A DNA stretch of 64,000 bases from Methylobacterium persicinum (lineage in GTDB: Bacteria; Pseudomonadota; Alphaproteobacteria; Rhizobiales; Beijerinckiaceae), in contig NZ_BPQX01000015.1 of NCBI RefSeq assembly GCF_022179525.1, positions 114,122-178,121 on the forward strand, in the 5' to 3' direction. Each line of letters starts with the position of its first letter. Positions within the stretch are counted from its first letter, which is position 1. Of the stretch, positions 26,141 through 34,091 are shown in pieces. Below the pieces are notes generated by a model. The model did not search any database. It saw only the letters and a program-made list of their open reading frames with translations, and was not told the origin of the DNA. Made by a program: the position numbers and the translations under genes.

Positions 26141-27337
26141 TCAGCGCAGGAGCTGGAGGATGCCCTGCTGGGCCGTGTTGGCCAGAGACAGGGCCGAGAT
26201 GCCGAGGGACTGGCGGGTCGAGAGGGCCTGCGAGTTCGCGGCTTCCTCGTTGAGGTCGGCGTTGGTCAGGTTGGCCGAGCCCGTGTCGAGGACGTTGATC
26301 AGGTTCTTGGTGAAGTCCTGACGGTTCTGCACGACCGAGAGGTTCGAGCCGAAGGTCGAGGAGTCCGAGCGGAGCGTGTTGGACGCCGTCGTCAGGGTGC
26401 CCAACGTGGCGTTGATATCCTTGTTGAGCAGGAAGTTACCCTGACCCACGACACCGCCGCTGGAGGCGGAGGTGCTGGTGATCGCCTTCAGGCCCAGGCC
26501 ATTCGAGGTCTCGTCGGTCGCCTTGACCGTGAGGTTCGAGTTGCCCTTGGCGTTGAAGTTGATGGTCAGGTTGTTGTTGGTGCCCTTGCCGCCGATGAGG
26601 TTGACACCGTTGTAGCTGGCGTCACCGGCGAGCTGATCGATCTGGACCAGCAGGCTGTTGAACTGCGTCGCCAGGGACGAGCGGGCCGACACACCGGAGA
26701 CCGAGAGGTCCGCACTCTGCGCCGCCGAGGTGGTGGCGCCGTAGGTCGTGCCCGTACCGGACCCGGCGGCGAAGCCGAGGTTGGTCTGGTCGGCCGTGGC
26801 AACGAATTCGACATCCGAGCTGGCGTTGAGGACAAGCTTGGTGCCGGTCGTGTCCTTCGAGAAGCTGCCGGCGCCGACGGCAGTGTTGAGGGCCGAGATC
26901 GCCTGATCGATCGTGGCGTTGGACGGGATCGTCGCCGTGGTCGAGCTGCCGTTCACGAAGAGGTTGATCGTCGTGGCGGCGGTGCTGCTGGCAGCGAAGG
27001 CCGTCGAGGCGGTGCCGGTGGTGGTGATCTGGGTCGAGAGCGCCTGGTTAGCGACGGACTTGGCCTGATCCACCAGCTTCTGGATGGAGGTGATGCCCTG
27101 GTTGGCCGCCTGGATCGTCTGGATACCGTTGGAGATACCGTCGAGCAGGCTCGACAGGTCGCCCGAACGCTGATTCAGCGACTGAGACGTGAAGAACGTC
27201 ACCGGGTTATCGAGGGCCGAAGAGACCTTCTTACCGGTCGCGAGGCGGTTCTGGGTGGTGGCCGTCAGCGAGGCCGTATCCTGCAGGGAGAGCAGGTTCT
27301 GGCGGGTGGCTGAGGTGAGGGTAACGCCGGAGGACAT
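26141..27337 (-). CDS. Flagellin, paralogue 3
   Basis: A 398-residue flagellin, first in the tandem array. It starts MSSGVTLTSATRQNLLSLQD and ends ILQLLR. Its N-terminus is closest to paralogue 1 (TTQNRLATGKKVSS), while its centre (STAFAASSTAAT, GTTYGATTSAAQ) is closer to paralogue 2, suggesting past exchange among copies. The upstream region to flbT is relatively AT-rich and should hold the promoter and the long leader to which FlbT-type regulators bind. Confidence 0.95.
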   Translation of the reverse strand: MSSGVTLTSATRQNLLSLQDTASLTATTQNRLATGKKVSSALDNPVTFFTSQSLNQRSGDLSSLLDGISNGIQTIQAANQGITSIQKLVDQAKSVANQALSTQITTTGTASTAFAASSTAATTINLFVNGSSTTATIPSNATIDQAISALNTAVGAGSFSKDTTGTKLVLNASSDVEFVATADQTNLGFAAGSGTGTTYGATTSAAQSADLSVSGVSARSSLATQFNSLLVQIDQLAGDASYNGVNLIGGKGTNNNLTINFNAKGNSNLTVKATDETSNGLGLKAITSTSASSGGVVGQGNFLLNKDINATLGTLTTASNTLRSDSSTFGSNLSVVQNRQDFTKNLINVLDTGSANLTNADLNEEAANSQALSTRQSLGISALSLANTAQQGILQLLR

Positions 27338-27547
27338 CGTCGTATTTCCATTCTGGTCAGTGCACCTCCGTTTTGGAGGCGAATGGAAATTCGGCCACGC
27401 CGCCTTTCGACAGTCTTAAAACGACACCTCAGTTTTCCTGCGATCGTCTATTGAGAATAAACGCGGTTAATCAATCGCCTACACTGCTTACCATGGTCGA
27501 AGGGGATGCGCTTTGCACGGCGTTTTCCTGGTGCCTTGTACGGAGGG

Positions 27548-27563
27548 TTAGCGTCCCGTTAAC
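27548..27563 (+). promoter_or_regulatory. CtrA-like site upstream of flbT
   Basis: TTAG-N7-TTAAC, with N7 CGTCCCG, differs at one base from the CtrA consensus TTAA-N7-TTAAC. It ends 42 bases before the flbT start codon. CtrA controls flagellar genes in many Alphaproteobacteria. The match is short and could be chance. Confidence 0.35.
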
Positions 27564-27605
27564 GTCGGCGGGCGTAGCTGGCGAATCCTGCAAGGAGGCT
27601 CCATC

Positions 27606-28019
27606 ATGCCGTTGAAAATCGAGCTGAAGCCTGACGAGCGGCTCATTATCGGCAACGCCGCCATCCGCAACGGCCCGCGCCGGGCAAGCTTCGTGATCGA
27701 GACCAATACGAAGTTCCTGCGGGAGACCGATATCATTACGGCCTCCGAGGCGGATACGCCGTGCAAGCAGCTCTACTTCGCCCTGACGGTGATGTACTTA
27801 GCGGACGATCCGACCCTGGCCGAGAACAGCTTCGTCGAGCAGGCCAACGCGCTGATGGAGGCGGCGCCGAGCATGCGGCCCTACATTGCCGCGATCTACG
27901 ACCAGATCCAGGCTGGCGACCTCTACCGCGCCCTCAAGCGCGGGAAGGACCTTCTCGCCTACGAAGAGAAGCTGCGTAGCCTCCTCGACACGGCGGGAGA
28001 GCCGGCAACCGCACCGTAA
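27606..28019 (+). CDS. flbT: Flagellar biosynthesis repressor FlbT
   Basis: A 137-residue post-transcriptional regulator. In Caulobacter, FlbT binds the 5' untranslated region of flagellin mRNA and blocks translation until the hook is complete. The protein starts MPLKIELKPDERLIIGNAAI and has FVIETNTKFLRETDIITA and KQLYFALTVMYLAD, typical of FlbT. AAGGAGG lies 8 bases before the ATG. It is divergent from the flagellin array and converges on flaF, from which it is separated by two palindromic repeats. Confidence 0.93.
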   Translation: MPLKIELKPDERLIIGNAAIRNGPRRASFVIETNTKFLRETDIITASEADTPCKQLYFALTVMYLADDPTLAENSFVEQANALMEAAPSMRPYIAAIYDQIQAGDLYRALKRGKDLLAYEEKLRSLLDTAGEPATAP

Positions 28020-28222
28020 CACCGGCCGCTGCGGCGCCGGGACGGAGGGGAATGCACGCGACCGGCACGATCATCGTCGCCGGGTTCGCCTGCTCGTTCG
28101 GACACACAACAGATCTTTGCCGAGACGCGAAGCACCGAAGTCGCTTGCAGTCCCGGCAATGGCCCTCAAGCGCACTTTCGGGAAGCGCCGGGTCGCCTCC
28201 TGCCCTCCGGCACCGCCTCTCC

Positions 28223-28312
28223 GTCTTTGCGAGCGAAGCGAAGCAATCCAGGGCTGTGGGACCTCTCAGGATGTGGCGGATCCCTGGGTTGCTTCGCTAC
28301 GCTCGCAATGAC
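28223..28312. repeat. REP-like palindromic repeat, copy 2
   Basis: A 90-bp element of the same family as 7001-7090. The left arm is TTGCGAGCGAAGCGAAGCAA and the right arm is TTGCTTCGCTACGCTCGCAA, with TCCAGGG and CCCTGGG as the next inner arms. Confidence 0.85.
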
Positions 28313-28399
28313 CGAGGAGGAGGTGATCCAAGGATTACGGAAAATGCTTTAGAGCTGCACCCGAACGAGTTGGTTTAGCAAGGCTTCTCCAGATCCTCC

Positions 28400-28508
28400 C
28401 CTCATCCTGAGGTGCGGCGACAGCCGCCTCGAAGGAGGGCTCCAGGGATCGCGCGGCGGGCTGGAGCCCTCCTTCGAGGCCCGCTGACGCGGGCACCTCA
28501 GGATGAGG
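28400..28508. repeat. Large composite palindrome (second repeat family)
   Basis: A 109-bp near-palindrome. The outer arms CCTCATCCTGAGGTGC and GCACCTCAGGATGAGG are perfect. Inner arms CCTCGAAGGAGGGCTCCAG and CTGGAGCCCTCCTTCGAGG are also perfect. Small side hairpins lie between them. Only one copy occurs in the window. Similar CTCATCCTGAGG repeats are known to me as dispersed elements in Bradyrhizobium and related genomes. Confidence 0.8.
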
Positions 28509-28580
28509 TGTTAGGCTGGGGGCCGCCTCAACGTGTTCGGTCGCTGCTCCGGCGTTGCGGGCGAAGTCCGATACGCTCGC

Positions 28581-28943
28581 TCAGCGGCCGGAAAGGCCTG
28601 CGGCGAGGTTGAGGTTGATATTGATGATCGCCGTCAGCTTCTCGGGCGCCGGCTCGGCCATCGTCTCGATGCTGCGACGGAACACGAAGGTTGCGAGGTT
28701 GACCATGCTCTGCTTCATCTCGGGCGGGAGCGGACTATCCTGTTCAGTCGATGCGGTCGCCAGGATTGTCCAAAGCTTCTGATTGAAGTTCAGCGCCGGG
28801 ACCAGTTCCGCGGTCTGGTTCGCCCAGTCGTCGCGCACGATCTGAAGCCGCTGGGCTGCCTTCGTCAGGACTGCCGCCTCGGCCTCCCTGGGCGTCATGA
28901 CGCTCCGAGAGGTCCTCGCGTAGGCATTCAAAGCATAGCTCAT
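28581..28943 (-). CDS. flaF: Flagellar biosynthesis regulator FlaF
   Basis: A 120-residue positive regulator of flagellin translation and secretion that acts opposite FlbT in Caulobacter. The protein reads MSYALNAYARTSRSVMTPRE, AEAAVLTKAAQRLQ, ALNFNQKLWTILATA and MVNLATFVFRRSIETM, matching FlaF. Here it faces flbT on the opposite strand, whereas flaF and flbT are usually adjacent and co-directional. Confidence 0.93.
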   Translation of the reverse strand: MSYALNAYARTSRSVMTPREAEAAVLTKAAQRLQIVRDDWANQTAELVPALNFNQKLWTILATASTEQDSPLPPEMKQSMVNLATFVFRRSIETMAEPAPEKLTAIININLNLAAGLSGR

Positions 28944-29311
28944 CGCAGTCCCCGGCTAACGTGATCTGGCGTTCATGCGGACGGACGGCTTTCTCGCAGC
29001 AGATCGGTTAAGACTGCGTTCTTTGGTCAGAGAATGTACAGTCAGAGTTATTGCGCCGTGCTGTCAAACGCCGGATCGCCGGGGGAAAACCAGCCGGCCT
29101 GCGCGACGGCGCAGCAAATCACAATCTTGGGCCAATCTGCTGCGACAGGAATCCAACCTTCGGTCCACTTCACCCAACGGCAAGGTTCGTGCTCGAATCT
29201 GCTTCGAGGACCGATTCGGTGCTGTCGATCCGATCCTGCCATCTTGCAGCCGCCATAACGGCCGAGAAGGCGAAGAGCCCGCAGAACGGGACCCGACGGG
29301 TCGCAAGGCGA
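28944..29311. other. Intergenic region upstream of a small membrane-protein gene
   Basis: In these 368 bases I see no recognisable gene, repeat or clear promoter. Several open frames cross the region on both strands, but they lack binding sites and recognisable sequence. Confidence 0.4.
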
Positions 29312-29557
29312 ATGTGGAACTTCTTACTGGGCGTCGCTTCGGGCGCCCTGATCGCGGGAATCCTGACGATCACGGCGGCCCGCCAGCCTGAATTCCAGAC
29401 GAGGATGGGTCTCGTCCCAGCGGCGTTGCCGCTAACGCCGGCCTCAGCCCGCGCGGTGGAACCACAGTGCCGGCAGGACCCCGCCACGACGAGCTCCGCG
29501 GCGAAGGTCCAGGACATGCTATTCAACAAGCAACGGTTCTGGTCCGTCGCCCCCTGA
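29312..29557 (+). CDS. Small membrane-anchored or exported hypothetical protein (81 aa)
   Basis: An 81-residue protein starting MWNFLLGVASGALIAGILTI, a single hydrophobic segment with little charge before it, followed by a polar tail with one Cys and the end KVQDMLFNKQRFWSVAP. It could be an inner-membrane anchor or an uncleaved signal. The ATG follows AAGGCGA. The frame is open far upstream, but the hydrophobic start and the binding site support 29312. The function is not recognised. Confidence 0.5.
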   Translation: MWNFLLGVASGALIAGILTITAARQPEFQTRMGLVPAALPLTPASARAVEPQCRQDPATTSSAAKVQDMLFNKQRFWSVAP

Positions 29558-29558
29558 C

Positions 29559-29578
29559 GCCGGATCGTCGATCCGGCG
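29559..29578. terminator. Hairpin between two converging small genes
   Basis: CGCCGGAT and ATCCGGCG form an 8-bp stem around a 4-base loop, immediately between the stop codons at 29557 and 29591. There is no clear U-tract. Confidence 0.4.
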
Positions 29579-29590
29579 CGTCCAACCACG

Positions 29591-29719
29591 TCAGAGGGTG
29601 ACGAGGAGCAGGACCAGGGCCGAAGCGGCCACCATGGAACTTACGAAGCCGCAGAGGGCGGCCACGAAGGACGGGCCGTTCGCGGTGGCGGCATCGGCAC
29701 GGCTCGAAACGTCGGACAT
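29591..29719 (-). CDS. Very small single-span membrane protein (42 aa)
   Basis: A 42-codon frame with a polar start (MSDVSSRADAATANG) and one hydrophobic segment from about residue 16 to the C-terminus, ending ALVLLLVTL. AGGGAG lies about 10 bases before the ATG. The clean polar-then-hydrophobic layout and the binding site support a real product, but nothing is recognised by homology. Confidence 0.45.
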   Translation of the reverse strand: MSDVSSRADAATANGPSFVAALCGFVSSMVAASALVLLLVTL

Positions 29720-29828
29720 GGTCGAACAAGCTCCCTGGCGGTTCTAAGCCGCCTGCCTCGTCTGGATGTGGGATAAAGTGTCGGGCCGCGGTGCGCAGGC
29801 ACACGGCCTTGCGCGCCGCACCGCATCA

Positions 29829-30152
29829 TCAATCGCAGCGGTTAATCTTCTTTGCGATCCGCAGCCGTCTCAGTTCACCGCGGAGGTCGATGGCGACGAC
29901 ACCTTCGCCGCAATCGTCGAAGGCATCGCGGGCGTCGTTGTAGCGGTCCCCGATCTCGTCGAGGGTGTCACAGACCCGATCGTGATCGCCGAGCCGCATG
30001 TCCTGACGGACCTGAAAGCGGAGGGCCTCGGCCTCGTCCACCTTCTTGCGCGCCTCGAGGCAGGCCGGGATCGCCGAAGCGGACGTGGCGGCGACCGAAC
30101 CGGCGATCATGCCAAGCACGCAGGCGGCAAAACGTGGTCTGAAGTTGCGCAT
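29829..30152 (-). CDS. Small secreted hypothetical protein (107 aa)
   Basis: A 107-residue protein with a clear Sec signal peptide (MRNFRPRFAACVLGMIAGSV, cut after ASA near residue 27). The mature part is helical and charged: IPACLEARKKVDEAEALRFQ, MRLGDHDRVCDTLDEIGDRY, and the end RIAKKINRCD. It contains four Cys residues after the signal, which could form two disulfides. An in-frame start 11 codons upstream is less likely. The function is unknown; a periplasmic location is inferred. Confidence 0.65.
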   Translation of the reverse strand: MRNFRPRFAACVLGMIAGSVAATSASAIPACLEARKKVDEAEALRFQVRQDMRLGDHDRVCDTLDEIGDRYNDARDAFDDCGEGVVAIDLRGELRRLRIAKKINRCD

Positions 30153-30277
30153 GGTATCGACTGTTAATGATTGTAAACGTTTCAACTCGAAAACGAATGC
30201 TTAACGAGATCTAGCCAGCGTTCGCCTTCTGCCGGGCTCAACTGCGAAGCTGCGGGAACGGTTCCTCGCTCTTCGTG

Positions 30278-30784
30278 TCAGGAACGCCGAGACCGGCGGC
30301 GGGATGAGAGGATCGCCGGCAGGGTGACCGGGGCGAACCCCATCGGATCAACGCCCACATCGTACTGCCTCGGCATGGGCGCGAGCTTCCCGTGGGAGTG
30401 TCCGTGGAGGTTGAGCGCCCCCCGGCCGATCCCGTTCCACGTCCTGAACGCGTAGTGGCAGAGGACCACGGGCCGATCCTCCACCGTGATCTCCGCATAG
30501 GCGCTCACGGACGTCCAGCCCGGCGCAGCAAGGGTCGCGGGCCCGTCGTTGTTGCCGGTGATGAGATGCTTCTCGCCGTTGAGCCGGGACAGGATCTCCA
30601 CGATTTTGGCCGGCGACGGCCCCAGGGCGAAGTCGCCCAGGTGCCATACCACGTCCTGCGGGGCGACCGCCGCATTCCAGGCCGCGATGAGACCTTCATC
30701 ATGGGCGTCGAGATCGGGAAAAGGCCGATGGTCGAACCGCAGCGCCCGGGGGTCGCCGAAATGGGTGTCGGCGGTGAAATGCAC
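30278..30784 (-). CDS. Calcineurin-like metallophosphoesterase (small, cytoplasmic)
   Basis: A 168-residue metallophosphoesterase. The metal-binding motifs are in order: FTADTHFGD (D-x-H), [10 protein letters not shown] (GD), ITGNNDGPA (GNND), LCHYAF (H) and NLHGHSHGK (GHxH). GTG at 30784 is chosen because GGAGG precedes it at about 9-10 bases; a longer frame to 30856 exists. The substrate is unknown. It is divergent from selD, with 122 bases between the starts. Confidence 0.82.
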   Translation of the reverse strand: MHFTADTHFGDPRALRFDHRPFPDLDAHDEGLIAAWNAAVAPQDVVWHLGDFALGPSPAKIVEILSRLNGEKHLITGNNDGPATLAAPGWTSVSAYAEITVEDRPVVLCHYAFRTWNGIGRGALNLHGHSHGKLAPMPRQYDVGVDPMGFAPVTLPAILSSRRRSRRS

Positions 30785-30906
30785 GGTCAACCCTACCTCC
30801 GGCGATGCGGCGCCCAGTTCCGGCACCGCGATTTGCGCCGGAACGGTATTCCTCACAACGTGGGCGCACTACCTTCGCACCACGCATCCCCGACCGAGGA
30901 CGAACC

Positions 30907-31953
30907 ATGAGCGACAGCCCCCGCCTGACAAGCCTGGCCCATGGCGGCGGCTGCGGCTGCAAGCTGGATCCGGAGATCCTGCGAAAGCTGCTCGCCGACC
31001 AGCCCGCCGCCGGCCGGTTCGAACGGCTGCTCGTGGGCAACGAGACCGCCGACGACGCCGCCGTCTGGGAGCAGGAGGATGGGACCTGCATCATCGCGAC
31101 GACGGATTTCTTCACGCCCATGGTCGACGACCCGGAGGATTTCGGCCGGATCGCCGCCACGAACGCCATCTCGGATGTTTACGCCATGGGCGGACGGCCC
31201 ATCTTCGCCCTGGCCATCCTCGGCATGCCGGTGGGCAAGATCGCCCCGGAGGTGGTCGCCCGCATCCTACGCGGGGGCGCCGAGAAATGCGGCGAGGCGG
31301 GCATCCCCGTCGCCGGAGGCCACTCCATCGACACACCCGAGCCGATCTATGGACTGGCGGTGATCGGCACCTGCCGCCGCGAAGCTGTCCGGCGCAATGC
31401 CGACGCCGTGGCTGGAGATGCGCTAATCCTCACGAAGCCGGTGGGTGTCGGCGTCTACTCGGCCGCGATCAAGCGCGAGGCGCTGGACGAGGCCGGTTAC
31501 CGGGATTTCGTCGCCACCACGACGCTCCTGAACCGGGTTGGCACCGACCTCGCCACGGATCCGGCCGTCCACGCCATCACCGACGTGACCGGGTTCGGGA
31601 TCCTGGGCCACGGGCTCGAACTCGCCCGCGGCGCCGGCTTGACGCTAGTGCTGGATGTGGGCGCCCTGCCGCTCCTTCCCCTCGCCGAAGGCCTCGCCCG
31701 GGAGGGGTACGTGACCGGCGCCTCCCACCGGAACTGGACCGCCTTCGGTTCCCATGTGGACCTTCCGGCAGAAATGCCGGACTGGCGCAGGCATCTGCTG
31801 ACGGACCCGCAGACATCCGGTGGCCTGCTGGTATCCTGTGCCGGCGAAGCCGCCCACGGCATCCTCGACCGCATCCGGGCCGCTGGGTATCCGGCCGCCA
31901 GAATCATCGGCCGTATGGAGGAAGGCGCCCCGCGCATCCGGGTCGAGGGTTGA
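30907..31953 (+). CDS. selD: Selenophosphate synthetase (selenide, water dikinase)
   Basis: Makes selenophosphate from selenide and ATP, the selenium donor for selenoproteins, selenouridine and selenoneine (where it is called SenC). The 348-residue protein has the catalytic [10 protein letters not shown] motif (Cys16 corresponds to Cys17 of E. coli, Lys19 to Lys20), so a Cys rather than a selenocysteine form. It also has [47 protein letters not shown] and [20 protein letters not shown] precedes the ATG. No selA, selB or selU is nearby; the closest selenium genes are senA and senB about 7.6 kb upstream. Confidence 0.95.
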   Translation: MSDSPRLTSLAHGGGCGCKLDPEILRKLLADQPAAGRFERLLVGNETADDAAVWEQEDGTCIIATTDFFTPMVDDPEDFGRIAATNAISDVYAMGGRPIFALAILGMPVGKIAPEVVARILRGGAEKCGEAGIPVAGGHSIDTPEPIYGLAVIGTCRREAVRRNADAVAGDALILTKPVGVGVYSAAIKREALDEAGYRDFVATTTLLNRVGTDLATDPAVHAITDVTGFGILGHGLELARGAGLTLVLDVGALPLLPLAEGLAREGYVTGASHRNWTAFGSHVDLPAEMPDWRRHLLTDPQTSGGLLVSCAGEAAHGILDRIRAAGYPAARIIGRMEEGAPRIRVEG

Positions 31954-32057
31954 GCCGCCCCGTGACGCCCTGCGGAAGGGCGGCGACGCGGACAGGATAT
32001 CTTCACGAGTCGCGACTATGAATTATTGAAGCGTGCGCTTTACTGAGATCGTCCGGC

Positions 32058-34091
32058 ATGCCGCTGTCACGATCGGGCGCAGTGCGGATCGGCGTCGGAG
32101 TTGCATTGGTCAGCGAATGCAAAGACGGCGCAAGCGAGTGGCATTCCGGCTTGTTGGGACCCATCACCCCTTCGCGCCCGGCCTGCGGCATCTTGGGCTG
32201 GCCCTTCGGCAGCGATCCTGTCGGCCCCCGCCGGCCGGACCGGCTGCCGGACGGGCGGGCGTGGCCGCGGATCTGCGTACTGACACCAGCGGGCGAACCC
32301 TCCCCGGAGGTGGCGTCATCGATCGCGCGGCAGGGCTATCCCGAGCTTCGGAGTGCGGCCGCGGCCGTCCCTCTCCTCACAGATCTCTTCGACGCGGGTG
32401 ACGACGAGGCTTTCATCATCCTCGGCAACGGGGAGATGCTCGCGCCCGGAGCGCTCGCGGCGCTGGTCCTCGAAGCGTCGCTGACCGGTGCCGATGCGGT
32501 GGCGGGGCTTCGCGTCTCGTACACCGATCGCGTTCACGGGCTCGACGTGCCTTCCCTCGCCGGTGCGGTGGATGGGATCGGCGGTGAGGTGCTCTGGTCG
32601 CGGGCTTCCCTAGCCGATGGCCTTCAACGCGGGCTGGATTTTGCGGCCATCTGGTCCAGGCTTCCGATGGGCAAGAAGGGGAGGATCGGACGTCCGGTCT
32701 TGCTCCGGCACTCAGACGCCTCCCCGCCCCCCTCGGCCCTGACGATCGCGTCCGTGACCGGGACAGGTACCGTGGGCGGGGCCGGCGTCGCCCATCGGCG
32801 TCTCTCGGAGGCGCTCGCTTTGGCGCACCACAGGGTACACGAGGTGGTGCTCTCGGACCGCCCGGCGGAAGCCGAATGGACCGATGCGTTTCCCGCCGCA
32901 GAGTCGCACATCGCGGCCCTCGCCCCGGATTTCGTGCTGGTCGGCAACGTCCATGGGGCGACCCGCAGCCTCGACGCCGTGGGGCGCCTCGCGGCGATGG
33001 CGCCGACCGCCCTTGTCCTGCACGACCTCTTTGCCCTCACCGGGCGCTGCTGCCATCCCCGCGACTGTACCCGCGCCGAGACCGGCTGCGACGCGGCCTG
33101 CCCGACCCCCGACGAGTACCCGACCCTCGCGCCCCGAAGGATCGCCGGGATGCATGCGCGCAAGCGCGCCGTCCTCGCCGCCCCTTCCGGCCCGATGCTC
33201 CTCGCCAATTCCGAATGGACCCGGCAGCGCAGCGAAGCCCTGGCGCCGCCCACCGCGGCGACGCATCCGGTGAGCCTCGCTTTCCCGACGGGCATTTTCC
33301 GGCCCGGAGACCGCGCCAGTCTGCGTCGGCAGCTCGGCCTGCCGGAGACGGACGTGCTCATCCTGGTCTCGTCGGTGATCGTGGACGGGCCGGACAAGGG
33401 CTTCAGCGACCTTCGGGAAGCCCTGCATGCCGTCGCGGGGCCGGGGGTCGCGGTCGTCGCCATCGGCCGGCTCGACGATCCGGCCAAGTTCGGGCTCGAC
33501 CGACTCTATGCCCCAGGTCTGATCGGCAGCGAGGAAGACCTCGCCGCTTGGTATGGCGCCTGCGATCTGCATGTGACGGCCAGCCGGCACGAGACCCTCG
33601 GTCAGACCCCCATCGAAGCGGGCCTTTGCGGCGTCCCCACCCTCGCCTACCGGACGTCCGGCCTGATGACGTCGGTGATCGATGGGGTCTCGGGCCGCCT
33701 CGTGGCGGTCGCGCCCGGCGCCCTGGCGCAGGCGCTCGCGGAGCTCGTCGCTGATTCCACCGCTCGGGCGGCGCTGGGCGCGTTCGCGCGCATCGCCCTG
33801 GAGAACCGTTTCAGCCCTGCCGCCGCCGCCATCTCCCTGGACGCTGTGCTGTGCGCCCGCGGCGTCATCGCCCGGGACCGGGAGAGGCTGAGTTTCGCGC
33901 CGGAGATGCTCGGCCATTTCCCCTTCGCCGCGGAGCGGAACCAGGGGGCAAAGGGCACCGTGCAGGCCCCTTCCTCCCCCCTCGTCAGGCGGCTCCGGAG
34001 GACGAAACAGGCCGTCCTCGGCCGGCGGATGCCGCTCTTTGTCCGGCGCTGCCTCTATCTGGCCAGCGCGTTGCGCCGGAAGGCGATGTGA
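32058..34091 (+). CDS. Glycosyltransferase family 4 with an N-terminal extra domain
   Basis: A 677-residue protein. The GT-B part runs from about residue 235 (TGTVGGAGVAHRRLSEALAL) to about 610. It contains APTALVLHDLFALTGRCCHP, a Cys-rich insert, LILVSSVIVDGPDKGFSDL and the nucleotide-sugar site SRHETLGQTPIEAGLCGVPT. Residues about 70-220 look like a partial GT2-like fold (ICVLTPAGEPSPEVASSIA, FIILGNGEMLAPGALAAL). The C-terminus is basic. It overlaps the next glycosyltransferase by one base and probably serves exopolysaccharide assembly with the Wzz-like gene. Confidence 0.82.
   Translation: MPLSRSGAVRIGVGVALVSECKDGASEWHSGLLGPITPSRPACGILGWPFGSDPVGPRRPDRLPDGRAWPRICVLTPAGEPSPEVASSIARQGYPELRSAAAAVPLLTDLFDAGDDEAFIILGNGEMLAPGALAALVLEASLTGADAVAGLRVSYTDRVHGLDVPSLAGAVDGIGGEVLWSRASLADGLQRGLDFAAIWSRLPMGKKGRIGRPVLLRHSDASPPPSALTIASVTGTGTVGGAGVAHRRLSEALALAHHRVHEVVLSDRPAEAEWTDAFPAAESHIAALAPDFVLVGNVHGATRSLDAVGRLAAMAPTALVLHDLFALTGRCCHPRDCTRAETGCDAACPTPDEYPTLAPRRIAGMHARKRAVLAAPSGPMLLANSEWTRQRSEALAPPTAATHPVSLAFPTGIFRPGDRASLRRQLGLPETDVLILVSSVIVDGPDKGFSDLREALHAVAGPGVAVVAIGRLDDPAKFGLDRLYAPGLIGSEEDLAAWYGACDLHVTASRHETLGQTPIEAGLCGVPTLAYRTSGLMTSVIDGVSGRLVAVAPGALAQALAELVADSTARAALGAFARIALENRFSPAAAAISLDAVLCARGVIARDRERLSFAPEMLGHFPFAAERNQGAKGTVQAPSSPLVRRLRRTKQAVLGRRMPLFVRRCLYLASALRRKAM

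Larger units (their letters stand above)
28020..28580. other. Intergenic region flbT / flaF with two repeat elements
   Basis: These 561 bases between converging genes hold no convincing gene. They contain a REP-like element and a second, larger palindrome (listed separately). The remaining sequence shows short open frames without binding sites. Confidence 0.6.
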
